Part shown: positions 56,277 through 64,000 of the stretch, piece by piece | How the letters are laid out: each line of letters begins with the position of its first letter | Numbering within the stretch: the stretch's first letter is position 1 | Source: Microvirgula aerodenitrificans DSM 15089 | Lineage (GTDB): Bacteria > Pseudomonadota > Gammaproteobacteria > Burkholderiales > Aquaspirillaceae | Length of the DNA: 64,000 nt | Reading direction: 5' to 3' | Assembly: GCF_000620105.1 (NCBI RefSeq) | Contig: NZ_JHVK01000008.1 | Coordinates: 106,038-170,037 of the forward strand | Made by a program: the position numbers and the translations under genes | Notes under the pieces: generated by a model | The model's database searches: none | Seen by the model: the letters and a program-made list of their open reading frames with translations, nothing else | Told to the model about the DNA's origin: nothing

Positions 56277-57074
56277 TCAGCCCTGCACGCGCTTGTCGCG
56301 CTCAATCAGCGCATAGGCCGAGTGATTGTGGATCGACTCGAAATTCTCGCTTTCCACTACATAGGCATCGATGCGCGGATCACTGTGGACCGCGGCGGCG
56401 ACATCGCGCACCAGATCCTCGACGAACTTCGGGTTGTCGTAAGCGCGCTCGGTCACGTACTTCTCGTCCGGGCGCTTCAGCAGGCCGTACAGTTCGCACG
56501 ACGCCTGGCTTTCGGCGATCGCGACCAGCTCCTCGATCCACACATGGGCATTGGTGGTGGCGGTGATGGTGATGTGCGAACGCTGGTTGTGTGCGCCGCG
56601 CTCGGAGATTTTTTTCGAACACGGGCACAGGCTGGTGACCGGCACCAGCGCCTTCATGGTGAACGAATACTTGCCGCCGCGCAGTTCGCCGACATAGGTG
56701 ATGTCGTAATCGAGCAGACTCTTTACCCCGGAAACCGGCGCGGTCTTGTCGATGAAGTACGGGAAACTCATTTCCAGATAACCGGATTCGGCTTCGAGCC
56801 GTTCGCACATGTCGCGGACGATGGACTCGAAATTCTCCACCGAGATCTCGCGCTCATGCACATTGAGGATCTCGACGAAACGTGACATGTGCGTGCCCTT
56901 GAAATTGTGCGGCAGATGCACGTACATGTTGAACACGCCAATGGTGTGCTGGACCCCGCCCGCCCGGTCGGCGACGCGAACCGGATGGCGGATCGACTTG
57001 ATGCCGACCTTGTTGATGGCGATATTGCGGGTATCGGGCGTGCTTTGCACGTCGGGAATGGCGGCAGAGGTCAT
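56277..57074 (-). CDS. folE2: GTP cyclohydrolase FolE2 (type IB)
   Basis: 265 residues. Converts GTP to dihydroneopterin triphosphate for folate and related pteridine synthesis, the metal-promiscuous alternative to FolE. Diagnostic [20 protein letters not shown] with the catalytic Cys, [13 protein letters not shown], and the HPVRVADR start region. ATG 57074 was chosen by family start. In betaproteobacteria it commonly follows dxs, as here, so it is probably constitutive with the isoprenoid genes rather than purely zinc-regulated. Confidence 0.95.
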   Translation of the reverse strand: MTSAAIPDVQSTPDTRNIAINKVGIKSIRHPVRVADRAGGVQHTIGVFNMYVHLPHNFKGTHMSRFVEILNVHEREISVENFESIVRDMCERLEAESGYLEMSFPYFIDKTAPVSGVKSLLDYDITYVGELRGGKYSFTMKALVPVTSLCPCSKKISERGAHNQRSHITITATTNAHVWIEELVAIAESQASCELYGLLKRPDEKYVTERAYDNPKFVEDLVRDVAAAVHSDPRIDAYVVESENFESIHNHSAYALIERDKRVQG

Positions 57075-57192
57075 CGGAAAATTCTGAATCCTGATGCAGA
57101 TCAAGTTCGGAATTATATCGGCCGCCAATACCCGAGTAAAGAAGTCGGACATCGCGCGTCACGGCCGTCCAGGCCGTGACGCCGGGAAGCGC

Positions 57193-59043
57193 TTACAGGG
57201 CGAACCGGGCGCGAATCGACCGTTCAATGCCGGCAGCATCGAGCCCGCATTCGGCCAGCAGCAGTGCCGGATCGCCATGCTCGACGAAATGGTCGGGCAG
57301 GCCGAGCTGCAGCACGGGCCGGTCGATGCCGGCTTCGGCCAGCGCTTCGAGCACGGCGCTGCCGGCGCCACCCATGATCTCGTTCTCCTCGATGGTGACC
57401 AGCCAGTCGTGGCTGTCCGCCAGCGAACGCAGCAATTCGCGGTCAAGCGGCTTGACGAAGCGCATGTCGGCCACGGTGGCGTCCAGTGCTTCGGCCGCGG
57501 CCAGCGCTGGCTGTACCATGCTGCCGAAGGCACAGATCGCGATCCGCTTGCCCTGACGCCGTACCACGCCACGGCCGAGCGGCAGCGGATGCATGTCGGC
57601 CTCGATGGCAGCGTTGGGACCACTGCCGCGCGGATAGCGCACGGCACTGGGGCCATCGTGCAGGAAGGCGGTATACAGCATCTGCCGGCATTCGTTCTCG
57701 TCCGACGGTGCCAGCACGATCAGGTTCGGGATGCAGCGCAGATAGGACAGGTCGAAAGCGCCGGCGTGGGTCGGGCCGTCGGCGCCGACCAGGCCGGCAC
57801 GGTCGATGGCGAACATGACCGGCAGGTTCTGGATTGCCACATCGTGAATCAGTTGGTCATAGGCGCGCTGCAGGAAGGTCGAATAGATGGCGACCACCGG
57901 CTTGCGCCCTTCACAGGCCAGCCCGGCGGCAAAAGTCACCGCGTGCTGTTCGGCAATGCCGACGTCGAAATAGCGTGTCGGGTGCTCCTTTTCGAAGCGG
58001 ACCATGCCCGAACCTTCGCGCATTGCCGGCGTGATGCCGATCAGCCGCTCGTCGAGCGTGGCCATGTCGCACAGCCAGTCGCCGAACACCTGGGTATAGG
58101 TCGGCTTGCCGCCGCCGGTCTTGCCGGCCGGCAACCCGTCCTGCGGACTGAACCTGGAAACGCCGTGGTAGGCGATCGGGTCGTTCTCGGCCAGCTTGTA
58201 GCCGTGGCCCTTGCGGGTGACCACGTGCAGGAACTGCGGTCCCTTGAGCTTTTTCACGTTCGACAGCGTGTCGATCAGCGTCGGCAGGTCGTGACCGTCG
58301 ATCGGCCCCAGATAGTTGAAGCCGAATTCCTCGAACAGCGTGCCCGGCGTAATCAGGCTTTTCAGCTGCTCTTCCGCCTTGTGCGCCAGCTTCTGCAGCG
58401 GCGGGGCGATGCCGAGCACCTTGTTCGAGCCTTCCTTCATCGTCGCGTAGAAGCGGCCGCTCATCAGCTTGGTCAGATAATGGTTCAGCGCGCCGACATT
58501 CGGCGAAATCGACATGTCGTTGTCGTTGAGGATCACCAGCAGGTCGGTATCCATCGCCCCGGCATTGTTCAGTGCCTCGAACGCCTGACCTGCCGTCATT
58601 GCACCATCGCCGATCACGGCAACCACGCGCCGGCCGGAACCGGTCAGTTTGGCCGCGGCGGCCATGCCGAGCGCCGCACCGATCGAGGTCGAGGAATGGC
58701 CGACGCCAAAGGTGTCGTATTCGGATTCTTCGCGCTTGGGGAAACCGGCCAGACCGCCTTTCTGGCGCATGGTGCCCATGCGCTCACGGCGACCGGTCAG
58801 GATCTTGTGCGGATAAGTTTGATGGCCGACATCCCAGACCAGACGGTCTTCCGGCGTGTTGTACAGGTAGTGCAGGGCGATGGTCAGTTCGATCGAGCCC
58901 AGATTGGACGCGAAATGCCCCCCGGTCCGGCTGACCGATTCGACCAGGAAGTCGCGAAGTTCTTCGGCAAGCTGGGGCAGCTGCTTGCGATCGAGCCGTC
59001 TGAGATCGGCCGGGGTCTGAATGGTGTCGAGCAGCGCAGTCAT
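57193..59043 (-). CDS. dxs: 1-deoxy-D-xylulose-5-phosphate synthase
   Basis: 616 residues, cytoplasmic. Condenses pyruvate and glyceraldehyde 3-phosphate, the first step of the MEP isoprenoid pathway. TPP-binding motif in [37 protein letters not shown], and the C-terminal [20 protein letters not shown]. Transcribed with xseB and ispA upstream and folE2 downstream. Normal length. Confidence 0.97.
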   Translation of the reverse strand: MTALLDTIQTPADLRRLDRKQLPQLAEELRDFLVESVSRTGGHFASNLGSIELTIALHYLYNTPEDRLVWDVGHQTYPHKILTGRRERMGTMRQKGGLAGFPKREESEYDTFGVGHSSTSIGAALGMAAAAKLTGSGRRVVAVIGDGAMTAGQAFEALNNAGAMDTDLLVILNDNDMSISPNVGALNHYLTKLMSGRFYATMKEGSNKVLGIAPPLQKLAHKAEEQLKSLITPGTLFEEFGFNYLGPIDGHDLPTLIDTLSNVKKLKGPQFLHVVTRKGHGYKLAENDPIAYHGVSRFSPQDGLPAGKTGGGKPTYTQVFGDWLCDMATLDERLIGITPAMREGSGMVRFEKEHPTRYFDVGIAEQHAVTFAAGLACEGRKPVVAIYSTFLQRAYDQLIHDVAIQNLPVMFAIDRAGLVGADGPTHAGAFDLSYLRCIPNLIVLAPSDENECRQMLYTAFLHDGPSAVRYPRGSGPNAAIEADMHPLPLGRGVVRRQGKRIAICAFGSMVQPALAAAEALDATVADMRFVKPLDRELLRSLADSHDWLVTIEENEIMGGAGSAVLEALAEAGIDRPVLQLGLPDHFVEHGDPALLLAECGLDAAGIERSIRARFAL

Positions 59044-59099
59044 GTTGCTATCGGTATGAAGGCCGACGGCAAGGCCGCCGGCTCGGGTTGGCAGACGAG

Positions 59100-59993
59100 T
59101 CAGAACGAACGCACGACAATATAGTCGGCCAGTTCGCCCAGGCGCCGCGCGCGATCGCCGAACGGGGCGAGGGCGGCGAGGGCGTCGGCGTGCAGCGCAC
59201 GCGCATAGGCTTTCGCTTCGCCCAGTCCCATCAGGCTGACATAGGTCGGTTTGTCATGGGCGGCATCCTTGCCGGCGGTCTTGCCGAGTGTCGCCGCATC
59301 GCCCTCGCAGTCGAGAACGTCATCGATGACCTGGAAGGCGAGACCGATGCGCTTGGCGTAGGCGTCCAGTGTATCGAGCATGGCGCGGTCGGCCTGTCCG
59401 GCATGGGCGCCGAGCAGCACGGCGGCCCGGATCAGCGCGCCGGTCTTCAGGCAGTGCATGTACTCGAGTTCGGTCTGCTCCAGCGGCTGGCCGACCGATG
59501 CCAGGTCAATGGCCTGGCCGCCGCACATGCCGGCCGCGCCGCTGGCGCGGGCGAGGCATTGCAGCATCTGCAACTGGCGGCCGGCCGGGACATCGTCCAG
59601 CGGGGCCGACAGCGCATCGAAAGCCAGCGTCTGCAGCGCGTCGCCGGCCAGCAGCGCTGTGGCTTCGCCATGAGCGACATGACAGGTCGGCTTGCCGCGA
59701 CGCAGCACATCGTCATCCATGCACGGCAGGTCGTCGTGCACGAGGGAATAGGCGTGGACCAGTTCGACCGCGCAGGCGGCCGCATCGAGGGCCGGCCATG
59801 GCGCCTTTGCCAGCTCGCCGGCGGCGAATACCAGCAGCGGACGCACACGCTTGCCACCGCCGAGCACGGCGTAACGCATCGCGGCCGACAGATCGCGGGC
59901 GCTATGGTCGAGACCGGGCAGACGGGCGTCCAGCGCCGTTTCCGTGCGCTGCTGCATGGCCTGCATCCAGCCAGCCAGTCCGGTATCAGTCAT
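59100..59993 (-). CDS. ispA: farnesyl diphosphate synthase (IspA)
   Basis: 297 residues. Chain elongation of IPP/DMAPP to farnesyl diphosphate. Both aspartate-rich motifs are seen: DDLPCMDDD near residue 84 and FQVIDDVLD near residue 225, with [10 protein letters not shown] early. Upstream of dxs, downstream of xseB, with an 8-base overlap with xseB. Normal length. Confidence 0.97.
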   Translation of the reverse strand: MTDTGLAGWMQAMQQRTETALDARLPGLDHSARDLSAAMRYAVLGGGKRVRPLLVFAAGELAKAPWPALDAAACAVELVHAYSLVHDDLPCMDDDVLRRGKPTCHVAHGEATALLAGDALQTLAFDALSAPLDDVPAGRQLQMLQCLARASGAAGMCGGQAIDLASVGQPLEQTELEYMHCLKTGALIRAAVLLGAHAGQADRAMLDTLDAYAKRIGLAFQVIDDVLDCEGDAATLGKTAGKDAAHDKPTYVSLMGLGEAKAYARALHADALAALAPFGDRARRLGELADYIVVRSF

Positions 59994-60216
59994 TGCCGGG
60001 CTCCAGCGGGCGCAGCACGCCGTTTTCCAGCACTTTCAGTTGCTGCTCGGCGTCGGTCAGCCGGCTCTGGCAGAACGACAGCAGCTCGCTGCCCTGCTTG
60101 TATGCGGACAGCGCGCCGTCCAGCGGCAGCTCACCGCTTTCCAGTTCGCGGATCAGCCCTTCGAGCTGGGCGACGGCTTCTTCGAAACTGGCGGGGGATT
60201 TGGCAGTCTTGACCAT
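59986..60216 (-). CDS. xseB: exodeoxyribonuclease VII small subunit
   Basis: 76 residues, short helical XseB (SFEEAVAQLEGLIRELESGE, PLDGALSAYKQGSELLSFCQ). Partner of XseA in single-strand DNA exonuclease activity. ATG 60216 is preferred; an upstream TTG at 60234 is also in frame. Overlaps ispA at its end. First gene of the isoprenoid operon. Confidence 0.95.
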   Translation of the reverse strand: MVKTAKSPASFEEAVAQLEGLIRELESGELPLDGALSAYKQGSELLSFCQSRLTDAEQQLKVLENGVLRPLEPGND

Positions 60217-60357
60217 GATGTCTGCTGTGAACAAAACGACGGAATTGTAACGAGAAACGCCAGGCTGCGGCCAGATAAGCCGCCAATGAATATCGATGGC
60301 GCAAAAAAACCGCCGCCGTCCGGTGGTTCCGGTCGGTCGGCGGCAGGCAGCGCCGGT

Positions 60358-61569
60358 TCAGAACCGGTACTGGTACTGGAGGCCGAACAGGTCGCCGGCC
60401 AGCGAGTATTCGCCATCCAGCGTCGACCCGCCCACCTTGTGCCGGCTGGCGCGGTCGCCGACGCTGAACAGGTGCGCATAGGCAAAATCCAGCGTCGAAT
60501 GGGCATCGAGTCGCCAGCTGGCGCCGAGCGAGGTCCACAGCCGGTCCGAGTCGGGAATGATCGGTGTACGGTCCTCGGCGCGCTTGATCGGCGTGGTCTC
60601 GTAGGCGAGACCGCCGCGGAAGGTCCACTGGTCATCATGGCGATAGTCCGTGCCGAGCGAGAAATACCACGAGTCACCCCAGTTCTGCGGCAGGCTGATC
60701 GGCAGACCGTTGCTGTCGGGGTGGATGTCGATCGACTGCAGCCGCGACCAGTTGCTCCAGCGGACACTGCCGGTGACCGACCAGCGATCGTCAAGGCGCT
60801 GGAGACCGGTCAGTTCGACCGACTCCGGCACCGTCACGTCGGCGTGGACGCCGTAACCGAGCTTGCCGACATGGGCATCGCCGGTTTCATGGTGATCGAT
60901 TTTCGAGCGGTACGACAGGCCGATGCGGGTATTCGCGCCCGGCGTCAGCATCACGCCGGCATTGTAGCCATAGTCCCAGCCATCGGCGTCGACCTGGGTA
61001 TCGACCACATTCATCGCCCGGGCGCTGAACTTGGCCCGCGCATACTGGGCCGATACGCCGGCGCCGACGCTGAGCCAGTCATTGACCCGATAGGCGAGCG
61101 ACGGATTGATGTCGATGGTGACAATGGAGCTCTTGTAACCGTGATCGGCACCGGCCCAGCGACTGCCATAGTCGGTCTTCAGTCCGTACGGGGCGGTGAT
61201 GGCCAGACCGAGGCGCAGGCGATCGGTCGGCGAGGCAACCAGATAGGCATTGGGAATGCCGGCCCAGCCGCTGCCGTTGCCATGGACCGGGCGGCCGTTC
61301 TCGGTGCCGTCAAAACTCGGGCGCACATTGACGGCGACCACACCGGCCTGAACCGACGTGCCGCTGTTCAGCGTCATGCCGGCGGGGTTGTAGAACGCGG
61401 CCGACAGGTCGTCGCCGACGATGCCGGCACCGGCGTAGGCGCGTCCCAACGCCGTGACGCTCTGCTCCGACAGCTGGAAACCGGCAGCGGAGGCGCCGCC
61501 AGCCGCCAGGGCCAGCGCCAGTGCGGACAGGGCGGAAGGGAAGGACGGCTTGTTGATGCTCAAACGCAA
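60358..61569 (-). CDS. FadL/OmpP1-type outer-membrane transport protein
   Basis: 403 residues. Outer-membrane beta-barrel of the FadL/TodX family, taking up hydrophobic compounds such as long-chain fatty acids or aromatics. After the signal peptide (LSALALALAAGGASA), AGFQLSEQSVTALGRAYAGA and AAFYNPAGMT are hallmark FadL sequence. The start is TTG 61569 after GGAG-TTTCATT; no ATG fits. A 26-base palindrome ending in a T-run lies only 27 bases before the start. Confidence 0.92.
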   Translation of the reverse strand: MRLSINKPSFPSALSALALALAAGGASAAGFQLSEQSVTALGRAYAGAGIVGDDLSAAFYNPAGMTLNSGTSVQAGVVAVNVRPSFDGTENGRPVHGNGSGWAGIPNAYLVASPTDRLRLGLAITAPYGLKTDYGSRWAGADHGYKSSIVTIDINPSLAYRVNDWLSVGAGVSAQYARAKFSARAMNVVDTQVDADGWDYGYNAGVMLTPGANTRIGLSYRSKIDHHETGDAHVGKLGYGVHADVTVPESVELTGLQRLDDRWSVTGSVRWSNWSRLQSIDIHPDSNGLPISLPQNWGDSWYFSLGTDYRHDDQWTFRGGLAYETTPIKRAEDRTPIIPDSDRLWTSLGASWRLDAHSTLDFAYAHLFSVGDRASRHKVGGSTLDGEYSLAGDLFGLQYQYRF

Positions 61570-61593
61570 AATGAAACTCCACGGGATGAAATG

Positions 61594-61621
61594 AAAAACG
61601 ACCTGCCATGGCAGGTCGTTT
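61594..61621 (-). terminator. intrinsic terminator between the TerC gene and the FadL-like gene
   Basis: AAACGACCTGCCATGGCAGGTCGTTT is a perfect 26-base palindrome (61596-61621), followed on the - strand by a T-run. It should terminate TerC transcription 90 bases after its stop. As it lies 27 bases upstream of the FadL-like start, it may also act on the FadL leader. Confidence 0.8.
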
Positions 61622-61710
61622 CAGCATTGTGGAGTTTACACTCTAGACCGGTAGTGGCATTTCACTGAAACGACACTTTCGCCGGTGAAATAACCGGAAT
61701 GCGACATTTT

Positions 61711-62694
61711 TTACTGGTTCTTGCGCGTGGACAGCAGCGACAGCACGATGGACGTGGTAATCACCGCAAACACCACCGTCAGCGAAATGACGGTCGGAAT
61801 CTTGTACACGTGCAGCAGCAGCATCTTCGTGCCGATAAAGGTCAGCACCACCGCCAGCCCGTACTTCAGCAGGTGGAAGCGGTCGGCCACATCCGCCAGC
61901 AGGAAATACATCGCCCGCAGGCCGAGGATGGCGAAGATGTTCGACGTCATGACGATGAACGGGTCCAGCGTCACCGCGAAGATGGCCGGGATGCTGTCGA
62001 CAGCGAACACCACGTCGGACACTTCGATCATGGTCAGCACCAGGAACATTGGCGTTGCCCACAGGATGCCGCCCTTGCGGACAAAGAAGTGCTCGCCATG
62101 GAAGTCCTTGGTCATGCGCAGATGGCCGCGCAGCCATTTGACCAGCCGGTTGTTGCCGAGATCATCCCCGGCTTCCTTCTCCGGCATCATCATCTTGATC
62201 CCGGTGAAGATCAGGAAGGCGCCGAACAGGTACAGCACCCACTCGAAGCGGGCGACCAGCGCTGCCCCGACCACGATCATGATCGCGCGCATGACCACCG
62301 CGCCCAGCACGCCGTACAGCAGGACGCGGCGCTGGTATTCGACCGGTACCTTGAAATAGCCGAAGATCAGCAGGAACACGAAGATATTGTCGACGGCCAG
62401 CGATTTCTCGATCAGGTAGCCGGTCAGGAATTCCAGCGCCTTCTGGTCGGCCAGGGCCGAGCGGGCCATCTCGTCCAGCCCGCTGCTGACATCCGACTTG
62501 ATGTGCCACCACAGCCACAGATTGAACAGCATGGCGATGGAAACCCAGACGGCAGTCCAGCCGAGCGCTTCCTTCACGCCAACTTTGTGATCACCTTTTT
62601 TGTTCAGGGCGATGATGTCGATGGCGATCATCGCGATGACGGCGCTGAAGAAGCCGACGTACATCAGGGGGGTGCCAATGGAATGCAGGCCCAA
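61711..62694 (-). CDS. TerC/Alx family membrane protein
   Basis: 327 residues with about nine membrane helices. The family's acidic motif is IEVSDVVFAVDSIPAI, and the first-half counterpart IEKSLAVDNIFVF. Alx/TerC proteins handle Mn(II) or tellurite and alkaline stress. The start is TTG 62694 with GGAG-ACCATT before it. No room for a yybP-ykoY riboswitch: only 83 bases separate it from the divergent SDR gene. Confidence 0.93.
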   Translation of the reverse strand: MGLHSIGTPLMYVGFFSAVIAMIAIDIIALNKKGDHKVGVKEALGWTAVWVSIAMLFNLWLWWHIKSDVSSGLDEMARSALADQKALEFLTGYLIEKSLAVDNIFVFLLIFGYFKVPVEYQRRVLLYGVLGAVVMRAIMIVVGAALVARFEWVLYLFGAFLIFTGIKMMMPEKEAGDDLGNNRLVKWLRGHLRMTKDFHGEHFFVRKGGILWATPMFLVLTMIEVSDVVFAVDSIPAIFAVTLDPFIVMTSNIFAILGLRAMYFLLADVADRFHLLKYGLAVVLTFIGTKMLLLHVYKIPTVISLTVVFAVITTSIVLSLLSTRKNQ

Positions 62695-62777
62695 AATGGT
62701 CTCCGTGGAAAATCGGGAAGAAATGGAATACTAAGCTGTGCGTTTTAACGTTTGGCGATTAAAAAGGGCTTATCACC

Positions 62778-63608
62778 ATGGAAACCAGATCGATCCTGAT
62801 CACCGGTTGTTCGAGCGGCATCGGGCTGGCGACGGCCACCCTGCTGCACCGGCAGGGCTGGCGGGTCTTTGCTGCCGCCCGGCGCCAGCAGGACGTGGAC
62901 ACCCTGCTGGCATCGTTTCCGGATGCACTGTGGCTGGATGTCGATGACAGTGATTCAATCCATGCCGCGGTCACTCATATAGAGAAGGAAACCGGCGGCC
63001 GGCTGGATGCGCTGTTCAACAATGCCGGCTTCGGCCAGCCGGGGGCGGTGGAAGACGTGCCGCGCGCGGCACTGCGTGCCCAGTTCGAAACCAATCTGTT
63101 CGGCGCCTGGGAACTGACGGCCGCCGTGCTGCCCCTGATGCGGCGGCAGGGGCGGGGGCGGATCCTGTTCAACTCGTCGGTGCTCGGCTTTGCCGCCATG
63201 CGCTGGCGGGGGGCGTACAACGCCAGCAAGTTCGCCATGGAGGGCCTGGCCGATACGCTGAGGCTGGAACTCGACGGCAGCGGTATCGGGGTCAGCCTGG
63301 TCGAACCCGGGCCGATTGTCAGCCGCTTCCGCCCCAATGCCCTGGTGCGCCTGCATGCAAACATCGACATGGAGCACAGTGCACATGCCGCGCGTTACCG
63401 GCAGGAGCTGGCCCGCCTCGGCAAGCCGGACGCCAGCAGCCGGATGACGCTGCCGGCCGAGGCGGTGGCGGCCGTCGTGGCGCGTTCGCTGGAGTCCCGA
63501 CGGCCCAGGGCGCGCTACCGGGTCACGTTTCCGACCCATCTGTTCTGGTTCTTGTGGCATCTGCTGCCGCAGCGATGGCTTGATCGCGTGCTGATCGCTG
63601 CCGCATAG
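62778..63608 (+). CDS. short-chain dehydrogenase/reductase
   Basis: 276 residues, classical SDR: nucleotide motif ITGCSSGIGLATATLLHRQG, NNAG, and catalytic YNASKFAMEG with an upstream Ser (FNSSVLGF). A C-terminal region (PRARYRVTFPTHLFWFLWHL) suggests membrane association. Substrate unknown. ATG 62778 after AAAAGGGCTTATCACC. Divergent from the TerC gene. Confidence 0.92.
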   Translation: METRSILITGCSSGIGLATATLLHRQGWRVFAAARRQQDVDTLLASFPDALWLDVDDSDSIHAAVTHIEKETGGRLDALFNNAGFGQPGAVEDVPRAALRAQFETNLFGAWELTAAVLPLMRRQGRGRILFNSSVLGFAAMRWRGAYNASKFAMEGLADTLRLELDGSGIGVSLVEPGPIVSRFRPNALVRLHANIDMEHSAHAARYRQELARLGKPDASSRMTLPAEAVAAVVARSLESRRPRARYRVTFPTHLFWFLWHLLPQRWLDRVLIAAA

Positions 63609-63663
63609 TGCATTTGAAAACAGTCAGATAGCGAATTCGTGCCAGAAAAGTCGCTGCGGTCGC

Positions 63664-63692
63664 TTGACGGGGTCGGGGAGTGAACGTATAGT
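63664..63692 (+). promoter_or_regulatory. rRNA operon promoter
   Basis: TTGACG (63664-63669), 17-base spacer, TATAGT (63687-63692). A strong sigma-70 promoter about 190 bases before the 16S gene; typical rrn P1-type position. Confidence 0.85.
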
Positions 63693-63757
63693 TCGCTTCC
63701 TCGCTGCACGACGCAGCGCCGAACGAAGCAGCAAGTAGCTGATTCAGTTCGGAAAAA

Positions 63758-63768
63758 GCTCTTTAACA
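63758..63768 (+). promoter_or_regulatory. boxA antitermination element
   Basis: GCTCTTTAACA matches the bacterial rrn boxA (consensus TGCTCTTTAACA) in the transcribed leader, about 110 bases before the 16S gene. Confidence 0.85.
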
Positions 63769-63784
63769 AAACAGACAACCGATA

Positions 63785-63818
63785 AGTGTAGGCGCTTGCT
63801 GAAAAGCAAGGCTTACAC
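63785..63818 (+). other. rRNA leader stem-loop
   Basis: GTGTA-GGC-GCTTGC, loop TGAAAA, GCAAGGC-TTACAC forms a hairpin directly after boxA. It is probably part of the leader structure involved in antitermination or processing (inference). Confidence 0.5.
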
Positions 63819-63880
63819 AGTCAAGGAAGAACTTTCAGAAGTTCTTTTGAGAATTGCGTCAGCCAGTTTTGCAAAGATTG

Positions 63881-64000
63881 AACTGAAGAGTTTGATCCTG
63901 GCTCAGATTGAACGCTGGCGGCATGCTTTACACATGCAAGTCGAACGGTAACAGGGGAGCTTGCTCCCGCTGACGAGTGGCGAACGGGTGAGTAATGCAT
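63881..64000 (+). rRNA. 16S rRNA, 5' end (partial)
   Basis: Begins near AACTGAAGAGTTTGATCCTG and continues with the conserved CATGCAAGTCGAACGG and CGAACGGGTGAGTAATGCAT. It is cut by the right window edge. The sequence fits Neisseriales/betaproteobacteria. Confidence 0.95.

Noticed and set aside
57094..59124. 676-codon open frame on the + strand opposite dxs
   Set aside because: It is a GC-rich shadow of dxs, with a low-complexity Arg/Gln/Gly-rich translation; dxs has all expected motifs.
62695..62777. yybP-ykoY manganese riboswitch before the TerC/Alx gene
   Set aside because: Only 83 bases separate the TerC start from the divergent SDR start, too short for the riboswitch plus two promoters, and no matching core was seen.

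Overview
The window reads as a chromosomal segment of a GC-rich betaproteobacterium, most likely a member of the Neisseriales (Chromobacteriaceae-like). The evidence is the gene content (yajQ, aat-bpt, xseB-ispA-dxs-folE2, bamE-dapB, fur) and the first ~120 bases of a 16S rRNA gene at the right edge. No tRNA, CRISPR array, complete insertion sequence or integrase was found. Signalling is prominent: four methyl-accepting chemotaxis proteins, three c-di-GMP turnover proteins, a YajQ nucleotide-binding protein, a tandem-receiver protein, a two-component system, and MocR, AraC and LysR regulators.

Layout. 1-2.8 kb: a 2-oxoacid:acceptor oxidoreductase (cut by the left edge) behind an RnfB-like iron-sulfur protein. 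3.2-9 kb: a DUF6678 protein, an HD-GYP phosphodiesterase, a SCO/PCu(A)C copper-delivery pair, and an AhpD-like protein divergent from a MocR regulator. 9-12 kb: a GAF-PAS-GGDEF-EAL protein and a DUF2325 protein behind a Fur-box-like site. 12.2-19.3 kb: the most unusual region (below). 19.3-29.3 kb: DedA, three chemotaxis receptors, a LysR regulator with palindromic upstream sites, a DUF3761 protein and an orphan HsdR_N nuclease-like protein. 29.6-33.1 kb: an OmpR/histidine-kinase pair convergent on a cytochrome b561/SHP/diheme cytochrome c operon. 33-45 kb: two UspA proteins, a chemotaxis receptor, a MASE2-GGDEF protein, a Pit transporter, a tandem receiver protein, RarD and a TonB siderophore receptor with a Fur box. 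45-57 kb: YajQ, bamE-dapB-hmuU-hmuV, fur-aat-bpt, pyrD with a long C-terminal extension, a RutE-like nitroreductase, a free Met-R-sulfoxide reductase and two glycine-zipper proteins. 56-64 kb: xseB-ispA-dxs-folE2, a FadL-type porin, TerC/Alx, a short-chain dehydrogenase, then an rRNA operon promoter, boxA and 16S start.

Candidate undescribed system (12.1-19.3 kb, possibly to 23.3 kb). On the + strand, a 566-residue fusion (UGSC-like domain whose redox motif is replaced by Met-Gly-Thr-Ser, plus a second conserved domain), an enolase paralog and azlC-azlD are tightly packed. On the - strand, a two-subunit aconitase X is encoded, with an AraC regulator between the two groups. The enolase keeps its metal ligands and two catalytic lysines but has lost the Glu of the DEGG loop, the His of the SHRSGE motif and the Glu of QEF, so it is unlikely to be a glycolytic enolase. 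The aconitase X small subunit lacks the usual serines of its GKGS-TVGS loop. The two transcription units lie 7 kb apart on opposite strands, yet start from promoters that match at 34 of 39 positions, including the normally unconserved spacer. This links them as one regulon and, by inference, one pathway of unknown chemistry ending in (or protected by) AzlCD export.
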